Positions 47,384 through 55,918 are shown, numbered from the stretch's first letter. The stretch: DNA of 64,000 nucleotides from Rhodoblastus sp963713695 (GCA_963713695.1 CAVQMU010000007.1:55086-119085), one strand, 5' to 3'. Translations and numbers: made by a program. Notes: generated by a model not told the origin, from the letters alone.

Positions 47384-48282
47384 CTTGTGATCAGCGTTCC
47401 CGCGCCGTGGTCGGTCAGCAGTTCGATCAGCACGGCATGGGGGATCTTGCCGTCGAGAATGACCACGCCCTCGACGCCTTTCTCGATGGCGTAAATGCAG
47501 GTCTCGACCTTGGGGATCATGCCGCCGGTAATGGTGCCGTCGGCGATCAGCGCGGGGATGTCGCCGATGCGCAATTGCTTGATCAGGTTCTTGTCCTTGT
47601 CGAGCACGCCGGGCACGTCGGTCAGCAAAAGCAGACGCTTGGCGCCGAGCGCCCCGGCGATGGCGCCGGCGAACGTGTCGGCGTTGACATTGAAAGTCTC
47701 GCCATGCTCGCCTTGCGCGATCGGGGCGAGGACGGGGATGAGTTCGCGGCCGAGCACCTGCTCCAGCACGGTCGAATCCACCTTTGCGGGTTCTCCGACA
47801 AAGCCGAGATCGACCGCAGGCTTGCCGTCCTGCTCGCCCCGCACGACCTTGGTGGCCGTGACCATGTTGCCGTCCTTGCCGCAGAGGCCGATGGCGCGGC
47901 CGCCCTCGTTGTTGATGAAGCCGACGATCTGCTTGTTGATGGCGCCGGCCAGCACCATTTCGACCACCTCGACGGTCGCCTTGTCAGTGACGCGCAAGCC
48001 ATCGGCGAATTCCGACTTGATGCCGAGTTTCCCGAGCATCGAGCCGATCTGCGGGCCGCCGCCGTGCACGACCACGGGATTGACGCCGGATTGTTCGAGC
48101 AGGACCATGTCGCGGGCGAAATTGCGCGCCACGGCGTCGTCGCCCATGGCATGGCCGCCATATTTCACGACGATGATGGATTCGTCGTAATGCAGCATGT
48201 GCGGCAGCGCCTGCATCAGGATCTTGGCCTGATCGATGGCGGTGGCCTGGTCGATGGGGCGGGACGCCGGAGTTTCGGTCAT
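47380..48282 (-). CDS. argB: Acetylglutamate kinase
   Basis: Phosphorylates N-acetylglutamate, the second step of arginine synthesis. About 300 residues: VVKYGGHAMGDD near residue 45, VVVHGGGPQIGSML with the substrate glycines, GLCGKDGNMV, FNVNADTFAGAIAGAL and LTDVPGVLDKD. ATG 48282 (MTETPASRPID) has AGAAGG upstream and fits the family; ATG 48321 is in frame but adds residues without similarity. The gene is intact, unlike several neighbours, and lies downstream of engB. Confidence 0.93.
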   Translation of the reverse strand: MTETPASRPIDQATAIDQAKILMQALPHMLHYDESIIVVKYGGHAMGDDAVARNFARDMVLLEQSGVNPVVVHGGGPQIGSMLGKLGIKSEFADGLRVTDKATVEVVEMVLAGAINKQIVGFINNEGGRAIGLCGKDGNMVTATKVVRGEQDGKPAVDLGFVGEPAKVDSTVLEQVLGRELIPVLAPIAQGEHGETFNVNADTFAGAIAGALGAKRLLLLTDVPGVLDKDKNLIKQLRIGDIPALIADGTITGGMIPKVETCIYAIEKGVEGVVILDGKIPHAVLIELLTDHGAGTLITR

Positions 48283-48409
48283 GCTTGGGCCTTCTGTCAG
48301 GAATTCGACGCCGCGGGACATTGCAAATGGTCCTCGGCGTCCGCGCCGGGCGCCTCGCCCGCCAACGGCCGGCGGTCGAGGCCAATTCAGTACGGCGCTT
48401 GTTAGACTT

Positions 48410-49095
48410 TCAGGTCCGCTCGAAAACCTGCCTGTCGCGCTCGAACATCAATTTGGCGATGGCCTCGCGCAGGTCCGACACGCCGTCGCCCTTGTGCGAA
48501 GACAGGAAGATGACCTCGGGATGGGCGGCGGGGTGGGTGCGCAAACCCGCCTGCACGTCGGCGATGGTTTTCTCGACCAGCGACAGCTTCACTTCATCGC
48601 GCTTGGTCAGCACGATCTGGTAGGACAGCGCGGACTGGTCGAGTTGCTTGAGCATTTCGTGGTCGACCTCCTTCAGCCCATGGCGGCCGTCGATCAGCAC
48701 GAAAACGCGGGCCAACGTCGCCCTCCCGCGCAAAAACTCCTTCATGAGCCGGGTCCACAGAGCGATCTTTTCCTTGGATACGGCGGCATAGCCATAGCCG
48801 GGCATGTCGACCAGGCGCAGGACGGGCGCCTCGGGGTCGGGACCGAGGTCGAAAAAGTTCAATTGCTGGGTTCGGCCGGGAGTGTGCGACGTGCGCGCAA
48901 GGGCCTTTCGGCCGGTGAGCGCGTTGAGCAGCGAGGATTTCCCGACATTGGAGCGTCCGGCGAAGGCGATCTCCAGCGGCCCCATCGGCGGAAGGCCGTC
49001 GATCTTTTCCGCCGCCCAGATGAAATCGCAAGCCTGGGCGAACAGCTTTCGGCCGATTTCGGCGAAATCCAGAGATCTTCGTCAGAACCGCTCAT
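48410..49095 (-). CDS. engB: Ribosome-biogenesis GTP-binding protein (YihA/EngB), frameshifted
   Basis: A small GTPase needed for large-subunit ribosome assembly. G1 is GRSNVGKSSLL, G2 includes TPGRTQQLNFF, G3 is DMPGYGYA, G4 is LTKRDEV and G5 lies near LSSHKGDGV. The N-terminus MSGSDEDLWIS starts at ATG 49095; a missing G near 49060 shifts the following EIGRKLFAQACDFIWAA into the main frame. Corrected length is about 228 residues. It sits between yidC and argB, a conserved alphaproteobacterial order. Confidence 0.92.
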
Positions 49096-49251
49096 CGGTC
49101 TCGCCTTTAATGCTCCGTCATTGCGGGGAGCGCACAGGGCGCGCGTCGCGCGCCCGTTATTTTTCCTGCGACGGCGGCAATCCCGAGGCCGCAAGCCGGG
49201 CCTGGATTGTTTCGCGCCGCTCGCAGCGGCAGTGCGCTCCCAGAGGGAATG

Positions 49252-51083
49252 CTACGCCGGCTTGCGCGAAAACGTCTTTTTCAGGTTGTCGAACAATTCG
49301 ACCTTCACGCCCGCCTGTTTCATGATCAGCGTCTGCTGGGCCACGGAAAGGGTGTTGTTCCAGGTCCAGTAGATGACGAGGCCCGCCGGGAAGGAGCCGA
49401 GCATGAAGGTGAAGATCACCGGCATCCAGGCAAACATGGTCTTCTGCACGGGATCGGTCGGCTCCGGGTTCATCTTCATCTGCACCCACATCGACACGCC
49501 CATCACCAGCGGCCAGACGCCAAGATGCAGCAGGTGACCGATCCCGGGCATCAGCGTCGGGTCGAAATGCAGCAGGCCGAACAGGTTGAAGACATTGGTC
49601 GGATCGGGCGAGGCCAGGTCCTTGATCCAGCCGAAGAAAGGCGCCTGGCGCATTTCGATGGCGACGAACAGCACCTTGTAGAGCGAGAAGAATACGGGAA
49701 TTTGCAGCACCACGGGCAGGCAGCCCGAGACGGGATTCACCTTTTCCCGCTTGTAAAGCTCCATGATTTCCTGCTGCTGCTTCGTCTTGTCGTCGGCGAA
49801 TTGCTCCTGCAGTTCTTTCATCTTGGGCTGGATGGCCTTCATCTTGGCCATGGACAGATAGGACTTGCTGGCGAGCGGAAAGAAAAGGCCCTTGACGATC
49901 AGGGTGATCGCCAGGATGGCCAGGCCGAAATTGCCGACCAGCTTGTATAGCGTCACCAATAGCCAGAACATCGGCCGGGTGATGAAGTGGAAATAGCCCC
50001 AGTCGATCATCATGTCGAATTTTGGCACGCCGAGATCGTTCTGGTAATGGCTGAGGACAGCGCTTTCCTTGGCACCCGCGAAAACCCGCGTGGTCATGTC
50101 GAGGGTGCGCCCGGCGCAATCGTCTTGGCGTCGGTGAAGGCGTCGGCCTGGAATTGCGGCTGCGCGCCCTGGAATTCGCGGAACCAGCCCTTGTAGGCGT
50201 CGGCCTGGTCCGGGATGATCGCCGTCGCCCAGTATTTGTCGGTATAGCCGAGCCAGCCGCCCTTGGCGAAGCCTTCGACCGGCAGGACCTTGGCGGTGTT
50301 GGTTTCCTTGGCGATGGCGGCATAGGTGATTTCAGTCGAGGGCTGGTCGGCGCCGACCACGCCGATGAAACCCTCGTGCAGCACGGCGTAGCCGGAGGTC
50401 TTCGGCAGGCCCTGGCGGGTGTCGGTTGCGTCGGGGAAGAGCGTGACGGCGTCCTTGCCCTTGTTCTCGACGGAGTCGGCAATGGTGAACATGTAGGAAT
50501 TGTCGACGGAAATCTTCCGCTTGAAGACGAGGCCCTTGCCGTTGTCGAAGCTCAGGGTGACCGGCGTGGTCTCGGTCAGCCGGTCGCCGTCGGCCTTCCA
50601 GGGCGTCTCGGACTTGGGCAGGTCGAGCGTGACGCCGCGCGGCGCGACATAGTTGAGATCGATGAAATAGCCGTTCGGCGCGCCGGAGGGCGAGAGCAGC
50701 ACGATGTTCGGGCTGTTGGGGTCAGTCGTTTCCCGGTAATTCTTCAGCGAGACGTCGTCGAGTCGCGCGCCCTTCAGGGCGATGGTGCCGAACAGGCTCT
50801 TGGTGTCGATGACGATGCGCGGGCTTTGCGCCAGGGCGTCCGCGCGGCTGAGCTGTTGCCCCGAGGCTTCGGCCGGGCCGGCGGCGCCGCCTTCGGCGAG
50901 ATTGGCGGCAGCGGGATTCTGGCCTGCGGTTCTGGGCTGGCCCGCGGGCGCCAGCTGGTCGAGCTGGCTTTGCGTCTGGCGCGCCTGCTGCATCTTTGGC
51001 GAACCATAGAAATGATTCCAGCCGACGATCACCAGGAGCGACAAGCCCATGGCGAGGATGAGGTTTTTATTATCCTGCTGCAT
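49252..51083 (-). CDS. yidC: Membrane protein insertase YidC, frameshifted
   Basis: Inserts and folds inner-membrane proteins with or without SecYEG. Start MQQDNKNLILAMGLSLLVIV (ATG 51083), followed by an Ala/Gln-rich linker, the periplasmic domain (SLKNYRETTDPNSPN; GGWLGYTDKYWATAIIPD), and the conserved five-helix core with YKREKVNPVSGCLPVVLQIP and a C-terminal basic tail. One base is gained or lost near 50100 at the end of the periplasmic domain, splitting the frame into 329- and 281-residue pieces that overlap at ATGA. Both halves are conserved, so an error is likely. It follows rnpA by 2 bases. Confidence 0.94.
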
Positions 51084-51085
51084 GT

Positions 51086-51559
51086 TCAGACGTCTTGCTT
51101 GCGATCGGCGGCCGGGGAGGCGGGAGGACGGCGGTCGGCGCCGTCCCGGTTGCTCTTGGACTTGGTCATATGGATATTGGTCAGGGCGCGCGCGAGTTCG
51201 CCGCGCAATTCATCGAAAGGAGCATTCAGCGCCTCGATCCGCGCCACGAGCACATAATCGTGCCGCTCGCGGGGCAGGGCGTGATCGGCAAGCCGCAACG
51301 CCTCGCGCAGGCGACGGCGGATGCGGTTGCGAACGACCGAATTGCCGACTTTCTTGGTGACGGTGAAGCCAAAGCGCGGCGGCTCGGATTTGCCGGCTTC
51401 GGGCCTTTGACGGGCCTGGAGCACGAAGCAGCGCTGGTGCTGGCGGCGGCCCTTGGCAGCGGCGAGGAAATCGGCGCGTTTCTTGAGGCGAACAGCTGCG
51501 GTCCGCGAGCTTTCGCCCGCGGTTCCGGAAACAGGATGGAGGTCGCCTGGACGGGTCAT
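51086..51559 (-). CDS. rnpA: Ribonuclease P protein component
   Basis: A basic protein partner of the RNase P RNA in tRNA 5'-end maturation. The conserved parts are RLKKRADFLAAAKG, FGFTVTKKVGNSVVRNRIRR with the RNR signature and LREALRLADHALP. ATG 51559 (MTRPGDLHPVSG) gives 157 residues; the extra N-terminal residues before LKKR and the charged C-terminal tail are common in this order. It lies between rpmH and yidC in the classic operon. Confidence 0.92.
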   Translation of the reverse strand: MTRPGDLHPVSGTAGESSRTAAVRLKKRADFLAAAKGRRQHQRCFVLQARQRPEAGKSEPPRFGFTVTKKVGNSVVRNRIRRRLREALRLADHALPRERHDYVLVARIEALNAPFDELRGELARALTNIHMTKSKSNRDGADRRPPASPAADRKQDV

Positions 51560-51611
51560 GCCTTCGCCGGGGCGAATATTGGCGAGGACGCGCGCCGGGC
51601 GCGCCACGGCG

Positions 51612-51746
51612 TCAGGCCGAGAGGCGCTTGCGGCCACGCGCGCGGCGGGCGGCGATGACCTTGCGGCCGCCGACGGTCGCCATGCGCGCGCGGAAACCAT
51701 GGCGACGCTTGCGCACGAGCTTGGAGGGTTGATAGGTCCGCTTCAC
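51612..51746 (-). CDS. rpmH: 50S ribosomal protein L34
   Basis: A 44-residue very basic ribosomal protein beginning VKRTYQPSKLVRKRRHGFRA and ending RRARGRKRLSA. The GTG start at 51746, with GGAG seven bases upstream, gives exactly the usual L34 length. It is too short for length-filtered ORF lists. First gene of rpmH-rnpA-yidC, read from the promoter at 51919-51948. Confidence 0.95.
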   Translation of the reverse strand: MKRTYQPSKLVRKRRHGFRARMATVGGRKVIAARRARGRKRLSA

Positions 51747-51918
51747 GGGTATGCTCCGGTTTGGTGGGGCGCGTCGACAGGGGGTCCGGACGCGGCCTGA
51801 AAGGGTTTTTGGGTTCGCGCTTCGTCGTCGTCTTTCATCGCCTTGGCGCCAGCCGGGAAGGGCATGGGCGGTCACAGGCAAGGAACGACGCCGGCGCGAA
51901 GCCGAAATCGCGAGCGGC

Positions 51919-51948
51919 CTTATAAGAGCAAGGGGGGCGAAAAGTCAA
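51919..51948 (-). promoter_or_regulatory. Sigma-70-type promoter of rpmH-rnpA-yidC
   Basis: On the minus strand TTGACT (51948-51943) and TATAAG (51924-51919) are separated by 18 bases, close to the consensus housekeeping promoter. It lies about 170 bases upstream of rpmH and points at it. The rest of the 357-base gap between rpmH and the tRNA shows no gene. Confidence 0.75.
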
Positions 51949-52037
51949 CGCGATGCGGCCATGAAATGGCTCGGCGGCATTTTCGCGGCGGAGCCGGCGC
52001 AAAAATCGCGGCGGGCGAATTTTAGCGCGGGGACCTA

Positions 52038-52066
52038 TTGCCAAGGGTGGCGAGAGCGGCTACACA
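52038..52066 (+). promoter_or_regulatory. Possible tRNA-Arg promoter
   Basis: TTGCCA (52038-52043) and TACACA (52061-52066) are 17 bases apart and end 38 bases before the mature tRNA. The -10 match is moderate. Confidence 0.35.
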
Positions 52067-52103
52067 GCGCCCCACTGCGGCGGTCAAAGACGCGCCGGAG
52101 ATT

Positions 52104-52180
52104 GCGCCCGTAGCTCAGCTGGATAGAGCACTAGACTACGAATTTAGGGGTCAGAGGTTCGAATCCTTTCGGGCGCGCCA
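52104..52180 (+). tRNA. tRNA-Arg (anticodon ACG), CCA encoded
   Basis: The 77 bases fold as a cloverleaf: acceptor GCGCCCG pairs with CGGGCGC; the D arm is GCTC-AGCTGGATA-GAGC; the anticodon stem CTAGA/TTTAG encloses loop CTACGAA, giving anticodon ACG (read as ICG). The variable loop precedes a T arm with GGTTCGAATCC. Discriminator G and CCA are encoded. It has no neighbouring tRNA. The integrase-bearing element begins directly downstream, so its 3' end is the probable integration site. Confidence 0.97.
52149..52180 (+). other. Probable attachment site (attL) at the tRNA 3' end
   Basis: The element with a tyrosine integrase starts right after this tRNA. Such integrases usually recombine within the T arm and acceptor stem and restore the tRNA. 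I found no second copy of the GGTTCGAATCC-to-CCA segment in the window, so the matching attR would lie beyond base 64000. Confidence 0.45.
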
Positions 52181-52240
52181 TTCAAATCAACCACTTAGCA
52201 CACGCCTGCGGGTGCTGTTACTTTGGCGTTACCGAGCGTG

Positions 52241-53074
52241 TTATTTTAGGCGTTTAGTGCCCAAAAGGCGGCCAATTGCCGCTCGCGCCTCATCTATTGT
52301 CTGCCGACGCCGCTCCGACATTTCGGTCTGAAACTTGGCGAGTTCGCCAAGGCGATCGAGCGCGCGGTCTTCATTCAGCAGCAGCGCAATGACGGCCAAT
52401 GTCTCAGGATGGATGGTATGCTCTCGGGTCATCGGAGGTGAGACCCAACGCCTACTTGCCAACAGGGCATTTTCAAAATGTGACAAGACTGTCTCGCCCA
52501 GTCCGCGCGCGGCGTCGGAACGCAATAGTTCATACATTTCGACACGGTCTGGCGACTCGTACGAATTCCAATCCGAAGGGCCAGCTCGCGAAAACGAAGC
52601 CGATTCTTGAGTATCACAACTACTTTGCGGGCCCACCAAGTACAGCTTGAGAGTCGGCCCCGAGCCGCCGATGCCGGTTAAATAGTCGACCCAGTCAATT
52701 GTCTGACGGCTCGATAAAGCCCTATTTTTTTTTCCAATCAAGTCAATCGCTGCGGCGATTTCAGCTTCGAGCGAATTCGATCCGTTGGAGCCAGGGCTAA
52801 CCGCAATGGTCGAACGGTCCTTGGACAAACGTATCGGTTTCAGCTGACCGAATTCTTTTGCAGATCGAACAGAATCTTTTGAAAGGATGCTGCCGGACGC
52901 AGCTAATAGCAGCCGGGTAGCATCCAATGGGGTCATCTTCGCGGCACCGCGCCCATGCCCCTTTCTGGAGATCAGTCCTGCCAATCGAATGTTGCGCAAG
53001 TGAACCGCGACCGTCTCAGGTGGCAGTTCAAGGGCATAAGCGATAATCTGCGCTAGTTCGCCAGACGTGGCCAT
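52241..53074 (-). CDS. Unrecognised protein with N-terminal winged-helix-like segment
   Basis: A 277-residue protein. Its first 60 residues (ELPPETVAVHLRNIRLAGLI, then SRKGHGRGAAKMTPLDATRL) resemble a winged-helix DNA-binding segment with a charged wing. The remainder is mixed alpha/beta with no family I recognise. Lower G+C than the chromosome. It is divergent from the small gene and integrase, and the 128-base gap between them contains a 12-base direct repeat that could be its operator. A regulator of integration/excision is possible but unproven. Confidence 0.6.
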   Translation of the reverse strand: MATSGELAQIIAYALELPPETVAVHLRNIRLAGLISRKGHGRGAAKMTPLDATRLLLAASGSILSKDSVRSAKEFGQLKPIRLSKDRSTIAVSPGSNGSNSLEAEIAAAIDLIGKKNRALSSRQTIDWVDYLTGIGGSGPTLKLYLVGPQSSCDTQESASFSRAGPSDWNSYESPDRVEMYELLRSDAARGLGETVLSHFENALLASRRWVSPPMTREHTIHPETLAVIALLLNEDRALDRLGELAKFQTEMSERRRQTIDEARAAIGRLLGTKRLK

Positions 53075-53126
53075 CGAATCGGACTCCCATTCGATCTTAC
53101 CGTTTGTTAACCAAGTCTCGCGGCTA

Positions 53127-53176
53127 TTTCAACGGTATTTGATTCTGGAATTGTGCTAATCGGCTTTCAACGGTAT
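53127..53176. promoter_or_regulatory. Direct repeat TTTCAACGGTAT, candidate operator
   Basis: TTTCAACGGTAT occurs at 53127-53138 and again at 53165-53176, each preceded by CGGC. The repeats lie between the divergent winged-helix-like gene and the integrase operon, a typical place for regulator or excisionase binding. The 38-base spacing is close to, but not exactly, four helical turns. Confidence 0.4.
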
Positions 53177-53202
53177 ATGTTTCCGATGAAAGGATTCGTG
53201 CC

Positions 53203-53517
53203 TTGAGCCGTTCGCGTGTTTCCCATTCCTTCCTTGGACAATCGGGTCGAGCCGACAATTCGGCATCGACGTCGATCCCCCTTTACGCGAACGACGACAT
53301 CATCGCGCGGATCGTTCTCGGCGAAGGTGAAGCCAAACTTTGGCGCCGCATCGTTGATCAACTCGAACGCGAAGGTCTGCCGCAGCCCCGCCAGCTTTTC
53401 GGCGGCCTGCGCTACGTTCCGGCAGTTCTCGAATTCTTTCATCGCAGGGAAGGGTTCCTTGATTGTGCGCAGGATCGAGGCTTCGCCGATGACGGTGAGG
53501 AGTGCTTCGAGCCATGA
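53203..53517 (+). CDS. Small protein upstream of integrase, possible excisionase/regulator
   Basis: The product of about 104 residues starts at TTG 53203. Its core reads PLYANDDIIARIVLGEGEAK, then LWRRIVDQLEREGLPQPRQL and RYVPAVLEFFHRREGF. I recognise this pattern as a small protein often found immediately before tyrosine integrases in rhizobial islands; its helix-turn-helix-like character suggests a recombination directionality factor. The stop overlaps the integrase ATG (ATGA), so the two are translated together. The N-terminal 25 residues are less certain because of the TTG start. Confidence 0.65.
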   Translation: MSRSRVSHSFLGQSGRADNSASTSIPLYANDDIIARIVLGEGEAKLWRRIVDQLEREGLPQPRQLFGGLRYVPAVLEFFHRREGFLDCAQDRGFADDGEECFEP

Positions 53518-54806
53518 CGCATCGCGCCAAACGCCGTCGCTTGGCGACTTTGCTCATTGCGGGCGAACCGATCAAACTCGACGCCCCGGGCCTGAAGGCC
53601 ATGAAGCGGAGCGAGGGCCGGGTTGACCTTTACTGGGTGGCGTCCAAGGACGCCGTGGAGCGCGGCTATCCGACCAAAACGCGCCGCATTTACGTCGACC
53701 TTTCGGTCGCTGCCGCCGCGCTGGAAATTGAGAGCATCTGTCGAGCCGAGCAGAGCGTGATGCAGGCGTGGCTGGACGATTCCGGAATTTTTGATCGACA
53801 ACGCCTGCGTTTCGATGGGACGCTGGGCAGCTTGATCAACTTGTACGCTAGCGACCCTGACAGCTCTTACAGGGATCTGCGCGAAAACACCGCGCAAGCT
53901 TACGACGACACGTTGAAAGTCGTCAGGAATTCGGTCGGCGCGCGCCGGCTCGATCGGCTTAAAGCCAAGGATTTTCGCCGCTGGTACAGGAACTGGAAAG
54001 CGCCGGTCGAAAAGGCCGGCCCAGAACGCGTTCGCCGCGCCTACGGCGCCATCCAGCTGTTGCGCATCGTCTTGAGTTACGGTGTCGAATCGGATTTCGC
54101 CATTTGCCGGAAATTGCGCACCGACATCGAAAAAATGCGTTTTGCGCGCAACCCGCCGCGCGACAAAACTCTGACATTCTCGCAAGTTGAGGCTTTCGTC
54201 GCTGAGGCGCTAACACGCGGCGAACTCGGCCTCGCGCTCGCCCAGGCCCTCCAGTTCGAATGCATGTTGCGGCAGGGCGACGTCATCGGCGCCTGGCGCG
54301 GCGAGCCGGCAAGTTACAAGCTCAAGCCCGGCGAGATTCGATCCGGCGTTCGCGTCTGGAAGGGCTTGACGTGGGAGCAGATCACACTCGGCTCCGACCT
54401 CGTCATTCGCACATCGAAGACGGGGCAGCCGGTCGTTCATGCGCTGAGCGCTTGCCAACTCGTCAAGCGGGGCCTGGAGAGTGTGCCGGACCACCCGACC
54501 GAAGGGCCGATCGTGACCCGGAAGGACGGACTTCCTTGGATGGACAGGCGCAGCTTCGGAAAACTCTGGCGAGAGGTCGCGACTGCGGCCGGCGTGCCGC
54601 GCGACGTTTGGAATCTCGACAATCGGGCCAGCGGCATTTCGGAAGCTTCGGAAGCTGGTGCGGCCGATGACGATATCGCGCGTAATGCCGCCCATGCCGA
54701 CAAGGCGATCACCCGCCGCGTTTATAAACGTCTGGGACACGAAAGCTCGGTTCGCGTGAATGAAAGCCGCGTACGCCACCGCGAGAAAAAAGGTGATCAG
54801 CAGTGA
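53514..54806 (+). CDS. int: Tyrosine recombinase/integrase
   Basis: A 430-residue site-specific recombinase that would integrate and excise the element at tRNA-Arg. The N-terminal core-binding region includes LRENTAQAYDDTLKVVRNSV. The catalytic domain shows the first arginine in FECMLRQGDVIG, a beta-hairpin lysine candidate in IRTSKTGQPV, the second arginine in WNLDNRASGISEA (the usual histidine is replaced by asparagine), a histidine in NAAHADKAITRR and the nucleophile in RRVYKRLGH. The start at 53514 is set by the ATGA overlap with the upstream small gene. Confidence 0.9.
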   Translation: MTHRAKRRRLATLLIAGEPIKLDAPGLKAMKRSEGRVDLYWVASKDAVERGYPTKTRRIYVDLSVAAAALEIESICRAEQSVMQAWLDDSGIFDRQRLRFDGTLGSLINLYASDPDSSYRDLRENTAQAYDDTLKVVRNSVGARRLDRLKAKDFRRWYRNWKAPVEKAGPERVRRAYGAIQLLRIVLSYGVESDFAICRKLRTDIEKMRFARNPPRDKTLTFSQVEAFVAEALTRGELGLALAQALQFECMLRQGDVIGAWRGEPASYKLKPGEIRSGVRVWKGLTWEQITLGSDLVIRTSKTGQPVVHALSACQLVKRGLESVPDHPTEGPIVTRKDGLPWMDRRSFGKLWREVATAAGVPRDVWNLDNRASGISEASEAGAADDDIARNAAHADKAITRRVYKRLGHESSVRVNESRVRHREKKGDQQ

Positions 54807-54824
54807 CTCTGTTTGCTCCGGACC

Positions 54825-54890
54825 ACCGTACCGTACCGACGTTTGATCCCGGTATCGTCGCCCGCCGGTACGCTACCTGCGCCGATACGG
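54825..54890. promoter_or_regulatory. Cluster of CCGGTAYCG-like repeats upstream of the KfrA-like gene
   Basis: Between the integrase and the KfrA-like gene are ACCGTACCGTACCGAC (54825-54840), CCGGTATCG (54849-54857), CCGGTACG (54865-54872) and the inverted CGATACGG (54883-54890). Related sites in both orientations so close to the start suggest an autoregulatory operator. Confidence 0.5.
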
Positions 54891-54900
54891 GAGACGGCGC

Positions 54901-55590
54901 ATGAGCGAGAAGGTCGTGACACTAGAGAAAGTCCAGGATGCGATCACTCAAATCGAAAAGATCGGAGCCAACCCTTCTGCTGACCGCGTGCGTGAGATTA
55001 CGCGCGGCAGCAAGTCGACCGTGCTCCCTTTGTACAAACAGGCAATGGAGGCACGCATGAAGTTCGGAGGAGCCGCAGAGGAAAATACCGTGATGGCGCC
55101 GCCATCAGATTTGCACGACGCGATTCAGAAAGCCGTTAAAAGCATCTCTGCCATCGCGCCCGTCTTTATGGACGAGTTGAAGCGGCATGATGAAGCAATT
55201 TCCTATCACTCCAAAGAGGAATTAAGCCGTGAAATGGCGATGCGCGACCTGCGCATTTCGCAGTTGGAGGAGGAGTTGGGATCCTCCCGGAGCGCCCAAC
55301 GGGAGGCCCTTCAAAAAGTCGATACACTTGAGCGCGAACTGGCTTGGGCGAACAGATACATCGTTGCGTTAGAGGCTGGAGACGGCGCGGACGAAGCAAT
55401 CCGCGCGTCTAAGGGGGAGTTGAAGCAGCCAGAACGTGAGCGAGGTAGCGTCGTTCACGGCGCGAGGCGATGCGTCGACTATGCCGAACCATTTTTGATC
55501 AGGCCAAAAGCGTTTTTGACGCAGAACCCGCATTCGCTCCATCGAAATCACCCATTTGCACCAAACCCCGAGGCAAATGATGATTGGTAG
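54901..55590 (+). CDS. KfrA-like DNA-binding coiled-coil protein
   Basis: A 229-residue protein. The N-terminal 60 residues (VQDAITQIEKIGANPSADRV, then REITRGSKSTVLPLYKQAM) match the KfrA_N helix-turn-helix. A coiled coil follows at about 95-165 (LRISQLEEELGSSRSAQREA and LQKVDTLERELAWANRYIVA). KfrA proteins are plasmid- and element-borne repressors and filament-like partition accessories that bind repeats upstream of their own gene, as present here. The last 45 residues are poorly conserved and may have been altered by the rearrangement that left restriction-gene debris downstream. Confidence 0.8.
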   Translation: MSEKVVTLEKVQDAITQIEKIGANPSADRVREITRGSKSTVLPLYKQAMEARMKFGGAAEENTVMAPPSDLHDAIQKAVKSISAIAPVFMDELKRHDEAISYHSKEELSREMAMRDLRISQLEEELGSSRSAQREALQKVDTLERELAWANRYIVALEAGDGADEAIRASKGELKQPERERGSVVHGARRCVDYAEPFLIRPKAFLTQNPHSLHRNHPFAPNPEANDDW

Positions 55591-55652
55591 CGCCATCTCG
55601 CCTTTAACCCGCAAGACTGAGACGCTAACCGGATCTATAAACGGCCGGCGGC

Positions 55653-55782
55653 TTTTATATAATGGCAAGCTGCCAACGCTCGGCCTCCTTGCGGCTTGCC
55701 AGCACCACCATCGCCTTGGCCCTGCCATCAAGCAGCTGCGCAACGTTCTCGTGGAAATGCCCAGCGACGATCTGGACCTTTT
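55653..55782 (-). pseudogene. Type I restriction enzyme R subunit (hsdR), short internal remnant
   Basis: On the minus strand the frame reads KVQIVAGHFHENVAQLLDG, then RAKAMVVLASRKEAERWQLA, followed by a stop. This corresponds to the helicase part of HsdR (the NVA-LLDG-KAKAMVV-SRKEA-RW-LA block) and nothing else of the gene is left: a stop precedes it and unrelated sequence flanks it. With the truncated hsdM two genes upstream on the same strand it marks a collapsed type I restriction locus. Confidence 0.7.
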
Positions 55783-55812
55783 AGAGCATTCCGCGCTTGG
55801 TCTGATACCAAG

Positions 55813-55846
55813 TCTCCATAATCGCAACTCGTCGCGATTATGGAGA
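55813..55846. repeat. 13-bp perfect inverted repeat
   Basis: TCTCCATAATCGC (55813-55825) and GCGATTATGGAGA (55834-55846) with an 8-base loop, just beyond the hsdR remnant. Could be a terminator-like hairpin or the footprint of a small insertion. Confidence 0.75.
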
Positions 55847-55881
55847 TCCCTCGCGTAAGCTCGGGGTCGCATTCGCTCCTA

Positions 55882-55918
55882 ACCCGGACTCAGAAGTCAC
55901 AACTTCCGAAGTCCGGGT
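55882..55918. repeat. Imperfect inverted repeat (ACCCGGACT / AGTCCGGGT)
   Basis: Nine-base arms at 55882-55890 and 55910-55918 enclose a second short pairing (GAAGT/ACTTC). A T-rich stretch follows about 10 bases later. Between this and fic (55919-56091) I see no gene; the sequence is visibly A+T-richer. Confidence 0.6.

Noticed and set aside
49096..49251. Degenerate palindromic repeat containing CCTGGATTG between engB and yidC
   Set aside because: It resembles a common rhizobial intergenic repeat only loosely; too diverged to annotate with confidence.
50090..50105. yidC as two separate proteins or a programmed frameshift
   Set aside because: The break is at the end of the periplasmic domain with no slippery heptamer or stimulatory structure that I can see, and many neighbours have the same kind of error.
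55369..55872. A 167-codon minus-strand frame across the KfrA-like gene end and the hsdR scrap
   Set aside because: The HsdR-like residues are in a different frame, and this frame has no recognisable domain.
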